Positions 42,010-51,805 of a DNA stretch of 64,000 nt are shown here, piece after piece (the stretch's first letter is position 1; the number at the start of each line of letters is the position of its first letter). The notes under the pieces were generated by a model that was not told the DNA's origin, searched no databases, and saw nothing but the letters and a program-made list of their open reading frames with translations. A program made the translations under genes and the position numbers. The DNA is taken from positions 1-64,000 of the forward strand of contig JAVBLA010000018.1 in the NCBI GenBank assembly GCA_031553775.1, in the 5' to 3' direction. This DNA is from JAISFI01 sp031553775. GTDB lineage: Bacteria > Bacteroidota > Bacteroidia > Bacteroidales > Azobacteroidaceae.

Positions 42010-43302
42010 TCAACACATTGTATTGCGCTTAAGGCCCAGTAACATTCCATATATTGCAAATGGATAATTCAGTGTCATCAAAGAATAGTTCACAGCATTG
42101 TCTGTATATAATGTAACGGCAACTCCTAGCATTGCAGGCCCGGCAATCATAGCTATAAACCGGACAGGGAAAGAGGCATTCTGCCTCCAGGCTAGTATTA
42201 TGGCATGTAAAAACAGAGAAATAAAAACAGAGAGATATAATATCAGGCCTATCAATCCCGTATCACACAATAATTGCACATAATCATTATGTACAATTCT
42301 TATAGTACCAAAAGGATGATTTAATGAATAGAATACTTCTTGTAATACTCCTAATCCGGAGCCGGTCAGCTCCTTTCCCTCATAATAGTGGGCTAAACTC
42401 CATTCCCACATGGCAAAACGTCCATTAGAATCTATATCATCAGTTGTTAATGTCTCTTTGTTTTCCATGATTTCTTCAGTAGTCATCGCCTTTCTGAACA
42501 TTTTATCCCTGAATGCAGGAACATATAAAACTGTCCCAAAAAAAATAGCTAATCCAATTATCACATAGGGAATCGATTTAATTTTGTAACGAACAACTGA
42601 ATATATAGTAACAGATATTGACGCCGCCAATAATCCGGTTCGGTTAGTTGTAACCAAGCTAGGAAGTATAAACAATAAAGCAAACCAAATATACTTTTTC
42701 TTTTTTAACAGTGAAAAATATGACAGTGCAATACATATTGCAACTGGTAAAAAGTCCAATATAGCGGGGAACCACCAAAATACACCTCCAGTCAGTTGAT
42801 CAATGACCGGTATTCTGGAAAACACAAGTATGTATAAAGTTCCGCAAATACCCACAAAAAACACATACTTAATAGCTTTATACGAAAATACAGCCGAAGA
42901 TGTTACCTTGGATGCAAGAATGAGCATCAAAAAGGGAGATAAGTATTTCAAAAATACACGGAATCCATAATTTTTAACAGGAGAATATAAAATAGCGCAA
43001 AGTAACCAAAATAAGAAGATAGAATACAGCACAGTAACAATACTAAATACCGGTTTATTCCTATCGTAAAAAATGGTCAATAGACAAAAAATAATTGTAA
43101 AAAGCAACCTTGTTGCCGAAAGATTTCCTAATGATAATATTCCTGTTAGCAGAGTAAATAGAAAAAAATACTGCATTCCGGTCACCGGAAATTTTTGCTT
43201 TCCATCAAATGGATGCTTAACTAACTTCTGTGAAGCAAATATATACTTCAAGCTTAATACACAAAGAATAACAAATATAAGATAATTCAATACAAGATAC
43301 AT
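42010..43302 (-). CDS. O-antigen polymerase/ligase-like membrane protein
   Basis: 430 residues, about 10-12 helices with a large extracytoplasmic loop. The Wzy_C/WaaL signature is seen as 'TGSGLGVLQEVFYSL' and 'HNDYVQLLCDTGLIGLILYL', where the His and the downstream Gly motif are typical. It either polymerises lipid-linked repeat units (Wzy) or ligates them to lipid A core (WaaL); position in a glycan cluster favours Wzy. It lies four bases after the GT4 at 43307. Confidence 0.82.
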   Translation of the reverse strand: MYLVLNYLIFVILCVLSLKYIFASQKLVKHPFDGKQKFPVTGMQYFFLFTLLTGILSLGNLSATRLLFTIIFCLLTIFYDRNKPVFSIVTVLYSIFLFWLLCAILYSPVKNYGFRVFLKYLSPFLMLILASKVTSSAVFSYKAIKYVFFVGICGTLYILVFSRIPVIDQLTGGVFWWFPAILDFLPVAICIALSYFSLLKKKKYIWFALLFILPSLVTTNRTGLLAASISVTIYSVVRYKIKSIPYVIIGLAIFFGTVLYVPAFRDKMFRKAMTTEEIMENKETLTTDDIDSNGRFAMWEWSLAHYYEGKELTGSGLGVLQEVFYSLNHPFGTIRIVHNDYVQLLCDTGLIGLILYLSVFISLFLHAIILAWRQNASFPVRFIAMIAGPAMLGVAVTLYTDNAVNYSLMTLNYPFAIYGMLLGLKRNTMC

Positions 43303-43306
43303 ATCT

Positions 43307-44440
43307 TCATTCTATTACTTCAGCCAAATACTCCACCCATTGATTCATTATAACAGGCACATCAAATCTCATTACATTCTTCTTTGATTCTGACCCCATT
43401 TGTAATCTTAATTGCTTATCCTGCATCAGCAGTTCTATTTTTTCAGTCAGCGCCAATATATTTTTTGTTTCTACTAAAAAACCATCTTTATTTTCTGTTA
43501 TTATTTCTGAAGGACCGCATTCGCAATCAAAAGCAACACAAGGTACACCGCAAGCCATTGCTTCTGTCAGTACTAAGCCAAAGCCGTCATACAATGATGG
43601 TAATACAAAGATAGAAGCCTCCAGCATTATTTTTTCAACATCAATTTCCGGGTCTTTTAGAATAAAAGAATCATGCAAAGATAAGTTATTAATTTCATTT
43701 TGTAGCAACTCTTTATCCTGGCCATCCCCATAAATAACAACTTTCCAGTCAGGATACTTATCATAAAGCAATGCAAAAGACCGAATCAGGTAGTCAAAAC
43801 CTTTAGGATATACCAAGCGGCCCATCGATACAATCAGTTTATTATCCAGAGCTGCCGTTTTATCCGATGTAAAGGAAAGAGGATTAGGTATTACCTGAAA
43901 TTTCTTATGATTCCCCCATAAATTTTTATCCCGGTGTGTCAATAATACGATATGATTATATTTTCCCGCATAATATGTTTCCTTCCATTGCAAAAATTTC
44001 AGCCAGTATTTTCGTATATGTTTATATTTATCGTTTTTCAGTGCATTTCCAAGATGCATCAAATAGTTTTTTGTAAAATGAAATTCTAGAACTTTCTTAC
44101 TTCCATCCTTCGATTGGTAAAGGAATTCAGCATCCAGTCCAAAAACACTGATAGTTACATCAGGTTTTATTTCTTCTAGTTTTTGAAATAATTTTTGTTT
44201 GTATTCCCGCTTTGAACTACTTCCCAAAATCATCCAAGGCTTATGGTTCAATTCGTTTACTTCCAGTGAATGAATCATAATATTCTGAGAAAAAGGGAAA
44301 AAAGTAGTTTGTGTTTTTTTTAAGACAATAAAATGCACTTCATAACCTAATATATCGGCAAAGTAATTGGCTTTTGTACACAAAACCCTTTCTATTCCAC
44401 CTGAATTTTCTATAGATGCAATGCTGTAGGCAATTTTCAT
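43307..44440 (-). CDS. Family 4 glycosyltransferase
   Basis: GT-B enzyme of 377 residues. 'MKIAYSIASIENSGGIERVL' carries the Gly-rich N-terminal loop for the acceptor side; the donor domain shows 'VSMGRLVYPKGFDYLIRSF', 'VVIYGDGQDKELL' and 'YDGFGLVLTEAMACGVPCVA', the EX7E-type motif. This set resembles enzymes adding Gal, GlcNAc or Man with retention, but the sugar cannot be set. It is followed by the polymerase gene and preceded by the large membrane protein after 63 bases. Confidence 0.88.
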   Translation of the reverse strand: MKIAYSIASIENSGGIERVLCTKANYFADILGYEVHFIVLKKTQTTFFPFSQNIMIHSLEVNELNHKPWMILGSSSKREYKQKLFQKLEEIKPDVTISVFGLDAEFLYQSKDGSKKVLEFHFTKNYLMHLGNALKNDKYKHIRKYWLKFLQWKETYYAGKYNHIVLLTHRDKNLWGNHKKFQVIPNPLSFTSDKTAALDNKLIVSMGRLVYPKGFDYLIRSFALLYDKYPDWKVVIYGDGQDKELLQNEINNLSLHDSFILKDPEIDVEKIMLEASIFVLPSLYDGFGLVLTEAMACGVPCVAFDCECGPSEIITENKDGFLVETKNILALTEKIELLMQDKQLRLQMGSESKKNVMRFDVPVIMNQWVEYLAEVIE

Positions 44441-44503
44441 GTTAATTCAATAAATTTAGTCATTTTCTCGCAATGGCATAATCAAAATAAATTTTGCTTC
44501 TGC

Positions 44504-46333
44504 TCATTGCTTATCGAAAATATTACATTCTTTCTTACAAAAAACAAATTTTTCTCCTATCTCATAAATATGATAATCGTCAAGTTTCCAATTATGTTTT
44601 TCAAAAAAAACAGATAAAATATCCATATCATGAGACAAAAGAATCATATAATCAGGCTTGTTTTCGTCTGACACTGTAGCTAACCTGACAAACTTTTCAA
44701 CGGCTAAAGCTTCGGAAACATTTGAAAATAAAGATCCGGAAACGGCATATACAGTCATCAATTCAAAATTAAAAGCCAATATCTTATCTCCGGGAGTAAA
44801 ACCATGTTTCAGCAATAGAGAATCTACCTGCTCATAGTATTTTTTTTGTGTTTCTGTAATTTTTATATACTTAAGCGCTTCCAAATTCGTTGTTTCTCTT
44901 GAATTCAATATGGATCCATCAAAATATTGCTTCTGCACATATGTAAAGAAATTAAAGTTCAGTGTGATCAATATAAATAACCCCAAAACAATATTTTTTA
45001 TTTTTCCACAATCATCAGTAAAAAACCAATAACAAAATAAAAATCCCCAAACCGGAATAAAATACATCATTTTCACCACTAAAATCATATTGGTCCCGAT
45101 GGATGCCAGCAGAGGAAAGAAAATAATCAGTATAAAAAATAAAACATCTTTCGATAAAATGGTTTTAATAATTTCTTTTTTCTGGATATACAGTAAAATC
45201 AAAACCCCTGTTATTACTATCAAAGGGAAAATATATGACTTAAAATTTGACGGATCAATAAACAAAACAGGAATCAACAGGGCCAAGACATATAAATTAT
45301 AGATATTATCCCAATAAAAATAACTTTTTTGATTTTTATCAACAGCAGAAAATATCGCTAAAAACAAGACCGGTATAAGAAATATAATCCCTAAAGCACT
45401 TCTTCGTTCAAAAAACGAAAAAGTAAAAAGCAAAAAACACAACAAACAGATCAAAACCTTCGCAAATTTAGGTTTTTTAGAAATAAGGTTAAAAAATAGC
45501 AAAATCAGCACGGAAGAAAATGATACCACATAGGATAATTCCTTTAAATACGTCACAATTAATTGTACAAAGTGTAACGGTCCGTAACTTGAATCCATTA
45601 CATGAAAGGCAGAAAAAAAGTCATACACCAAGTCTCTTATATCTTTTACAAAAAAATGATATACAAATGCCTGGATAACAACTCCTGATATAAGAAATCC
45701 AGAATGAAGAAGCAATGATCTTATACTACTTTTGGAATCATATAAAACCAAAAGGAACAAACAAGAAGAAGTGATTAATCCGGATGGTGGAATATTGATT
45801 ACCGAATAAAAAGAAAAAAAACCGATCAGGAACACCATGATTGATTTCATCCATTGGTTTCCAGAGTTAAACCACAGATAAAAAGACAGCATTCCCAATA
45901 AAAAAAACAATTGTAATTGATTATAATGCAATGATAAAGAATAAGCTGGCCCCACAAACACCAAAGCACCAAAAATAAAGAAAATAGAAAAAAACGATAT
46001 AATGGGAAGTTCCCTTCTTTTCCTTTTTTTCAACCAATAGTATGAAGAAGAAGAAAGCATAAAAACGCCTAGAAAGCAGCAAATATATGCTACAATCCGG
46101 CTATTTACAATATTATAAGGGATTATTGAAAAAATATGCCTGATTATATTAAATGATTCGGACGTATGGATGCCTAATTCCTGATGTTTGTCGCCTCCGA
46201 ATAAATACCAGGCTTCGTCCGCACAATTCCGGATGCCGATAAAAAGATGATTAGCCCAGAATATCCATAAAAAAAGTGCAAAAAATAAAAGTGCACCATT
46301 CATCCAAGCATTTATTTTCGAATATGATTTCAT
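44504..46333 (-). CDS. Large polytopic membrane protein, GT39/GT-C-like
   Basis: 609 residues, about 12-13 hydrophobic segments and a C-terminal soluble domain of about 130 residues. The first extracytoplasmic loop has 'IRNCADEAWYLFGG', with an Asp-Glu pair in the place where GT-C enzymes (GT39/ArnT type) hold the catalytic acid. I do not recognise a firm family. It lies next to a GtrB-like transferase, and such pairs often work together: GtrB makes an undecaprenyl-phosphate sugar and the GT-C enzyme transfers it outside the membrane. That role is inference. Confidence 0.6.
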   Translation of the reverse strand: MKSYSKINAWMNGALLFFALFLWIFWANHLFIGIRNCADEAWYLFGGDKHQELGIHTSESFNIIRHIFSIIPYNIVNSRIVAYICCFLGVFMLSSSSYYWLKKRKRRELPIISFFSIFFIFGALVFVGPAYSLSLHYNQLQLFFLLGMLSFYLWFNSGNQWMKSIMVFLIGFFSFYSVINIPPSGLITSSCLFLLVLYDSKSSIRSLLLHSGFLISGVVIQAFVYHFFVKDIRDLVYDFFSAFHVMDSSYGPLHFVQLIVTYLKELSYVVSFSSVLILLFFNLISKKPKFAKVLICLLCFLLFTFSFFERRSALGIIFLIPVLFLAIFSAVDKNQKSYFYWDNIYNLYVLALLIPVLFIDPSNFKSYIFPLIVITGVLILLYIQKKEIIKTILSKDVLFFILIIFFPLLASIGTNMILVVKMMYFIPVWGFLFCYWFFTDDCGKIKNIVLGLFILITLNFNFFTYVQKQYFDGSILNSRETTNLEALKYIKITETQKKYYEQVDSLLLKHGFTPGDKILAFNFELMTVYAVSGSLFSNVSEALAVEKFVRLATVSDENKPDYMILLSHDMDILSVFFEKHNWKLDDYHIYEIGEKFVFCKKECNIFDKQ

Positions 46334-46408
46334 TTCAAATTTAGTATTTTATCTCTAAGTACATGACAAAATTCAGAATCGTTATATGCAGGTATCACAA
46401 CTAAAGAA

Positions 46409-47338
46409 TCATTTTTTTATATTAAATTCTTCCTTAACAACAAATAAAGGCCGGCCTTTTACCTCATCATACACTTTTCCCACATATAATCCGATTACAC
46501 CCAAAGTAAAAATCATAAGCCCTCCTATAAACCAAATGGAAAACACAGTAGTAGTAAAACCACTTACAGATATTATTCCAAAAAAATAAGCAATAACATT
46601 ATAAATAGCTAATAAAAAAGAAATAACAGACATAATAAAACCCAATTTTACTGTTAGTTTCAAGGGTTTATTAGAATTTGAGAGTGCCACATCCATTGCC
46701 AAATTTATCAATTTTGAAAATGTATATGACGATTTTCCTTCATGTCGTTCCGAGTGCCTGACATTGATCGCTGTTTTATTAAATCCCAAGAAAGAGATCA
46801 ACGATCCGAACGAACGGCTCTTTTCTGGCATCCGGTTGTATTGCTCTATTACCTGACTATGATAGATACCGAAATTAGCAATAGAACTATCTGTTTTTTG
46901 TCCACTGAGATAAGAAAAGACAGTATGAAAAACCCTGGAACCTAACTTTTTGAAAAATCCATCTTTTCGTTCTTCTCTTCTGGCAAAAACAATATCATAT
47001 CCCTCCTGCGCTTTTTGATACAAACGGGATATCTCATCCGGACGATCCTGTAAATCACAGTCCATCACTACTACCCATTCACCACTGGCATAAGATAGCC
47101 CTGCGCTAATAGCAATATGTTGTCCGAAATTCCGGCTCAGGTTAATCCCCTTAACACGGATATCTTTTCCGGCCAGCTCGCGAATCCGTTGCCAGGAAAG
47201 ATCCGGTGAAGCATCATTTACCAGGATTATTTCAAAATCAGGAGTAATAACAGACAAATTGTCGATCAATTGTTTTATTAACTCATCAACAATATATTCT
47301 GCTTTATACACAGGTGAAACAACAGAAATTAAACACAT
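46409..47338 (-). CDS. GtrB/DPM1-like glycosyltransferase
   Basis: GT2 enzyme with C-terminal membrane anchor, 309 residues. 'LISVVSPVYKAEYIVDELI', 'LVNDASPDLSW' and the metal-binding 'VVMDCDLQDRPDEI' are the catalytic signatures; 'SERHEGKSSYTFSKLINLA' is the characteristic downstream segment; two helices follow (about 230-255 and 265-290). These enzymes make undecaprenyl-phosphate-linked hexose as donor for extracytoplasmic glycosylation. The upstream gene is wecD and the downstream one the GT-C-like protein. Confidence 0.88.
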   Translation of the reverse strand: MCLISVVSPVYKAEYIVDELIKQLIDNLSVITPDFEIILVNDASPDLSWQRIRELAGKDIRVKGINLSRNFGQHIAISAGLSYASGEWVVVMDCDLQDRPDEISRLYQKAQEGYDIVFARREERKDGFFKKLGSRVFHTVFSYLSGQKTDSSIANFGIYHSQVIEQYNRMPEKSRSFGSLISFLGFNKTAINVRHSERHEGKSSYTFSKLINLAMDVALSNSNKPLKLTVKLGFIMSVISFLLAIYNVIAYFFGIISVSGFTTTVFSIWFIGGLMIFTLGVIGLYVGKVYDEVKGRPLFVVKEEFNIKK

Positions 47339-47430
47339 GTCTTCGTTTTTTCAGATTATTGGGATGATATCCGATTTTGAAGGTCCTTTTATTAAGAACT
47401 TCATTTGCAACACGATATATCCCTCTTTAT

Positions 47431-48174
47431 TTAACATAACCACATGTGGTATATGTATTTTATTTCTTTTACTTTAAACTGGTTGCTTTCATAAAATTTA
47501 CATGCAGCAACATTCATGTATTGAGTGGAAACATTGAGCCTCTTTATTCCACCTTCAAAAGCTGATTTTTTAGCCTGGCTCAACAATAAAGAACCTATTT
47601 TTTGACCTCTACAAGTATCATCGACAGCTATCAAACCAATAGTCGCTTCCTCCTCTTTTTTCAGAGTCAACAATCCTGCATATTTTTCTTCCATATTCGT
47701 CTGGCAGACCCACACTTCGTCTGCGATCCGGCCTGATACCGAATTTTCAATCCATGCACGATACATTGACTCAAATGATGCGTCAGGAAATTTTTTATCC
47801 AATTTAAAACGGGAATATTCACCGGCCTGTAATGCAAGACAATAAATTGAATCATCAATAACTGATGCATCATACAATTCCAGCAGATTCATTTCAGGGA
47901 CAGAAAGAACAGGAGACTCAATATCATAAAAATAAGTAACTTTATCATCAACAAGAAAAACCGATTGATCTTTCAACTCTTGTTTTATATCCGAATATAT
48001 ATAAATTAAATCATATCCTTCCTGTATTGCGAGTTCTTTTATTTGGGATATTACATTATCGTCAAGTTCCCGGATTTCAATTTTTCCTATATTCAGTTGA
48101 AAAAAATCCGAATCCCAAGACAATTTTTGTATTTCTACATTCTGCGTTGTCGAACAAGCATCTGTAATCGCCAT
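47431..48174 (-). CDS. wecD: dTDP-4-amino-4,6-dideoxygalactose N-acetyltransferase (WecD-like)
   Basis: GNAT-fold acetyltransferase of 247 residues. 'LSWDSDFFQLNIGKIEI', 'AGEYSRFKLDKKFPDASFES' and the C-terminal 'GLIAVDDTCRGQKIGSLLLS' (acetyl-CoA loop) and 'VSTQYMNVAACKFYESNQF' follow the WecD/RffC pattern closely. It acetylates the 4-amino group of dTDP-4-amino-4,6-dideoxygalactose. It lies 11 bases after wecE, the aminotransferase that makes this substrate, so the two steps are linked. The product would be a dTDP-Fuc4NAc donor. Confidence 0.82.
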   Translation of the reverse strand: MAITDACSTTQNVEIQKLSWDSDFFQLNIGKIEIRELDDNVISQIKELAIQEGYDLIYIYSDIKQELKDQSVFLVDDKVTYFYDIESPVLSVPEMNLLELYDASVIDDSIYCLALQAGEYSRFKLDKKFPDASFESMYRAWIENSVSGRIADEVWVCQTNMEEKYAGLLTLKKEEEATIGLIAVDDTCRGQKIGSLLLSQAKKSAFEGGIKRLNVSTQYMNVAACKFYESNQFKVKEIKYIYHMWLC

Positions 48175-48185
48175 AAATAACCTAC

Positions 48186-49301
48186 TTAATTACTTATTGT
48201 TTCTATAATTCTGAAGATATCATCATCTTCCAATTCATAATATAACGGCAACCTTACTAAACAATCACTATACTGGTCAGCATTAGCCAAAACCCGGCCA
48301 TCATGCTTTCCCTCATAAAAAGGGCTTTCATGTAAACTTAAATAGTGAAAAACAGCATGAATGCCATTTTCTTTCAGTTTAGAAATCAAGCCGGTTCTTT
48401 GTTCCAGGTCTTTACATACCAGGTAAAACATATGACCATTATTGGTTGCGTAATCCGGTATAAACGGTAAAGATACATTATTTTTTTGAGACCAGTCTTT
48501 CAATCCTTTGTAATACAAGTTCCATATATGCTTGCGCTTTTTCTGAATATTTTCCAGATTTTCCAACTGAGCCCATAAATATGCAGCAATAACATCTGAT
48601 GGGAGGAAAGAAGATCCTATATCCACCCAGCCATATTTATTAATTTCTCCCCGGAAAAATTCCGCCCGATTAGTACCTTTCTCCCAGATAATTTCTGCCC
48701 GGTGAATAAACCGGGCATCATTAACAGCGAGTAATCCGCCTTCTCCACTGCTGAGATTTTTTGTTTCATGAAAGGAAAATGCGGCCAAGTGTCCGATACT
48801 TCCCAGGGGACATCCTTTATAAGATGAGTCTATTGCCTGGGCCGCATCTTCAATGACCAGCAAATTATATTTTTCAGCCAAAGCCATGATGGGATCCATA
48901 TCACACGCCACACCGGCATAATGAACCGGCACAATCGCTTTTGTACGGGGGGTTATTAATGCTTCCAGTTTGGATATATCCATGTTAGGTTCATCCGGCC
49001 GGCTATCTGTAAACACGATCTTTGCCCCCTGCCGCACAAACGCCAAGGGAGTTGAAACAAAAGTATAGGAAGGGATGATTACTTCGTCGCCGGGTTGGAT
49101 ATCTGCCAGTATTGCACACATCTCCAAAGCATCTGTGCATGATGTTGTCAACAGCGTTTTTTTGAAGCCATAACGATCCTCAAAAAACTTTTGGCATTTT
49201 TTTGTAAACATCCCATTGCCGGAAATATGGCCGGAATATACTGCCTGATATATATAGTGGGCCTCTTTGCCTGTTAAATAGGGTTTGTTGAATGGTATCA
49301 T
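48186..49301 (-). CDS. wecE: dTDP-4-amino-4,6-dideoxygalactose transaminase (WecE-like)
   Basis: DegT/DnrJ family aminotransferase of 371 residues. 'MIPFNKPYLTGKEAHYI' and 'HISGNGMFTKKCQKFF' match the WecE/RffA subgroup; Asp152 ('VIEDAAQAI') and the PLP Lys181 ('FHETKNLSSGEGG') are in place. It converts dTDP-4-keto-6-deoxyglucose to dTDP-4-amino-4,6-dideoxygalactose with glutamate. wecD follows. The enzymes making the keto sugar (RmlA, RmlB) are not in the window. Confidence 0.9.
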   Translation of the reverse strand: MIPFNKPYLTGKEAHYIYQAVYSGHISGNGMFTKKCQKFFEDRYGFKKTLLTTSCTDALEMCAILADIQPGDEVIIPSYTFVSTPLAFVRQGAKIVFTDSRPDEPNMDISKLEALITPRTKAIVPVHYAGVACDMDPIMALAEKYNLLVIEDAAQAIDSSYKGCPLGSIGHLAAFSFHETKNLSSGEGGLLAVNDARFIHRAEIIWEKGTNRAEFFRGEINKYGWVDIGSSFLPSDVIAAYLWAQLENLENIQKKRKHIWNLYYKGLKDWSQKNNVSLPFIPDYATNNGHMFYLVCKDLEQRTGLISKLKENGIHAVFHYLSLHESPFYEGKHDGRVLANADQYSDCLVRLPLYYELEDDDIFRIIETISN

Positions 49302-49352
49302 CTTCCAATATTTAATTCAATTATTCAAAGCGATATATTATAATCGTCATCA

Positions 49353-50480
49353 TTACATATTTTTTATATAAAAATCCACATAGGATTTCGCCGTATTTTC
49401 CCAGGTAAATGTAGAAGCATAGTGAACTAAATCATCCGGACTCCGCTCAATCACCTGGCTCTTGTGTTCAAAATCAAACATATATTGAGCCATCCGGTCC
49501 AAATCGTCCGGCCCAGTGTAAAATGCCATATCCCCTCCCACTTCCTGCAAAGACGAATTGCGGCAGGTAACAACAGGCGTACCACAAGACATGGACTCGA
49601 GAATCGGCAATCCGAACCCTTCATACCTGGAAGGATAAAAAAACGCTTCGGCGGCACTATATAAAGGCCTCAGCTCATACTCCTGCAGGTTAGAAAGAAA
49701 TATTATTTTATTTCTTTGCAATTCTTCTTTGAATTCATGGAGTACAAAATCAGGAGGATTGCTCCACAATAAAACCAAACGATGTTTTCCTCCTTCCGAC
49801 AAGTATTTTTCAAAAGATCTCATCAATGAGAGCGTATTTTTCCGGCCCGCATTACAGGAGATCATCAAAAAATAAGGATCGGAAATAGCATATTTCTGTC
49901 TGAAAACAGTAATTTCTTCCTTTGATGCCGGATAAAAAATATCATGAGAAACACCCCAGGGAATAACAGTTATTTTTTCGGGTGGGATATTCATAGTTTC
50001 TATAATATCCTGTTTTGACGCTTCTGAACAGGTTACGATGTCTTTACATTTTCTCATGAGAGGAGGAACCTGTTTTTTTAGTTGACCATGTTCAAATTCC
50101 GATTCTTGCATTTTCATAAACAATGCATCATGAAGGGTAATTACCGATCGGGAAGGATTGAACAAATAATCGAAATTATGGGGTATATGCATTAAGTTGT
50201 ACGATGTGTAAATTTCTTTTACAGGAAAACAACTCAAAACTTTATTCCACTTGTCTCTGTAGGGATAATACAGATGTTTGTTATCAAAAGGCAGTTGCAG
50301 TTTATCGCCGCCAATGCCCTTGGTATTTTGGGAGTATAATGTAACATCAAAAGGCAGGTTTTTCATTTTTGCAAGAGCTTGAAGCAATTCGAATGTTGTT
50401 TTTCCGACTCCGGTCAGATAACCTCTTACAAACAACGGAAGAACCGAATTAACATCTATGCATAATCTCCTTTTCTCCAT
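49353..50480 (-). CDS. Family 4 glycosyltransferase
   Basis: GT-B enzyme of 375 residues in the group typified by mannosyltransferases of O-antigen synthesis. 'VRGYLTGVGKTTFELL' is the acceptor-side loop, 'HDALFMKMQE', 'IPWGVSHDIFYP', 'ISCNAGRKNTLSLMRSFEK' and 'YPSRYEGFGLPILESMSCGT' are the donor-side marks including the EX7E motif. The ATG at 50480 is used because the longer frame starts with TTG inside the preceding gene. It lies seven bases after that gene. Confidence 0.87.
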   Translation of the reverse strand: MEKRRLCIDVNSVLPLFVRGYLTGVGKTTFELLQALAKMKNLPFDVTLYSQNTKGIGGDKLQLPFDNKHLYYPYRDKWNKVLSCFPVKEIYTSYNLMHIPHNFDYLFNPSRSVITLHDALFMKMQESEFEHGQLKKQVPPLMRKCKDIVTCSEASKQDIIETMNIPPEKITVIPWGVSHDIFYPASKEEITVFRQKYAISDPYFLMISCNAGRKNTLSLMRSFEKYLSEGGKHRLVLLWSNPPDFVLHEFKEELQRNKIIFLSNLQEYELRPLYSAAEAFFYPSRYEGFGLPILESMSCGTPVVTCRNSSLQEVGGDMAFYTGPDDLDRMAQYMFDFEHKSQVIERSPDDLVHYASTFTWENTAKSYVDFYIKNM

Positions 50481-50487
50481 TTTCGCT

Positions 50488-51774
50488 TCAGTTTTTTTTA
50501 TTGTGAACAAGCGTTTTATACACTTCCATCAGCGAATCGACATGCTTCCGCATGTATATTACATGTTTGGGTGCATTTTCTCCCATGCGGATTCTTTCTT
50601 CAGGATGATCCAGCAGATACAACATTGCCTTATATAAAGCATCCAGATCACCCGGCATCACTAACAATCCGTTTTCTCCATCATTGATCTGCATTTCTGC
50701 TCCTCCACAACGGGTAGCAATAACCGGCTTTCCCTCCGCCAACGCTTCTGCAATATTCAGGCCAAATACTTCAAACGAGATGGTGGGATGCACTAAAATA
50801 TCAAAAGAATGAATAAATGAACGGATCTCATTCGCCGGAATTTTTCCATGAAAGAAAATATTTTTCCAGGAAGTACATTTTCTCACCCGTTCTTTTTCTG
50901 TTTTTTCATCTATGTCTCCTATCATATGCAACTCGCAACGAGCCGGGTCAAGCCTGGAAAATGCCTCTAAAAGCAGATGAGTGCCTTTAGCATAACCAAT
51001 TCTTCCAACATAGAAAAATCTAATTTTATCTTTTTCTGTGTTACTTTTTGCTGAAGACTTTGACTGTTCAAATGGTATACCATGGGGTACAATCCGGATT
51101 TTTTTATCATCAATACCATTAATTATCATATTGTGGGCAATTGCTTCTGACGGTGCAATAACAATATCTGCATAGCCGGCTATTGACGTCCATTCTTTTT
51201 GTTTATTCAGGATATACAGTGTTGAACAACCAATAGGAGTCACAAAATAAATAAATGGCATTTTCTGAAGCATTTTCCCAATCCTGATCCGCATTGACAA
51301 AGGAATCCATTTCATCCATGGATAAAAAAGAGATAATCCGAAACGGGTGTTTTTCATAAGACATGGAAGACAATCTTTGTCGCTGACCTTTACCTGACAT
51401 ATTTTATCCTTATAATTCAATAAAGTACCTGCCGGGCAGGTAATTCCTCCATGATGAGCGGTAACCACACAGGGAATACCTAATTTCCCTGATAAACGTG
51501 TAAAATATTCCTTTTCAGAATGAATGTGAATAACATCCGGAGCAACCTCCTGTATTATTCTTGAAATAGATTCTTCATCCAATGAAGATAACTGATAAAT
51601 ATCAATGCCCCTATATAATTCTTTTGTAATATCTACCCCAGGATTATTTTTCAAAGAAAAAACAGCAACAGGAATCTCCCTGCTGATCATTTCATCAACC
51701 AGATTTTTCACATAAACCTGTCCACCGCCATAAGTGGAGAAAAAGTTACCATTCGATATTATCAATATTTTCAA
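50488..51774 (-). CDS. Family 4 glycosyltransferase with Cys-rich insert, TTG start
   Basis: GT-B enzyme of 428 residues. The start is TTG (MKILIISNGNFFSTYGGGQ), which gives the expected first strand; the next ATG is 27 codons in and would remove it. The N-terminal domain has four Cys in 'TCPAGTLLNYKDKICQVKVS' and 'DKDCLPCLMK', like the insert in the GT4 at 33376-34536. Donor-side motifs: 'RFFYVGRIGYAKGTHLLLEA' and 'FEVFGLNIAEALAEGKPVIA'. Specificity is unknown. Confidence 0.86.
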   Translation of the reverse strand: MKILIISNGNFFSTYGGGQVYVKNLVDEMISREIPVAVFSLKNNPGVDITKELYRGIDIYQLSSLDEESISRIIQEVAPDVIHIHSEKEYFTRLSGKLGIPCVVTAHHGGITCPAGTLLNYKDKICQVKVSDKDCLPCLMKNTRFGLSLFYPWMKWIPLSMRIRIGKMLQKMPFIYFVTPIGCSTLYILNKQKEWTSIAGYADIVIAPSEAIAHNMIINGIDDKKIRIVPHGIPFEQSKSSAKSNTEKDKIRFFYVGRIGYAKGTHLLLEAFSRLDPARCELHMIGDIDEKTEKERVRKCTSWKNIFFHGKIPANEIRSFIHSFDILVHPTISFEVFGLNIAEALAEGKPVIATRCGGAEMQINDGENGLLVMPGDLDALYKAMLYLLDHPEERIRMGENAPKHVIYMRKHVDSLMEVYKTLVHNKKN

Positions 51775-51805
51775 TTCTCCCGAGGTATATAATTAATACT
51801 TATAA

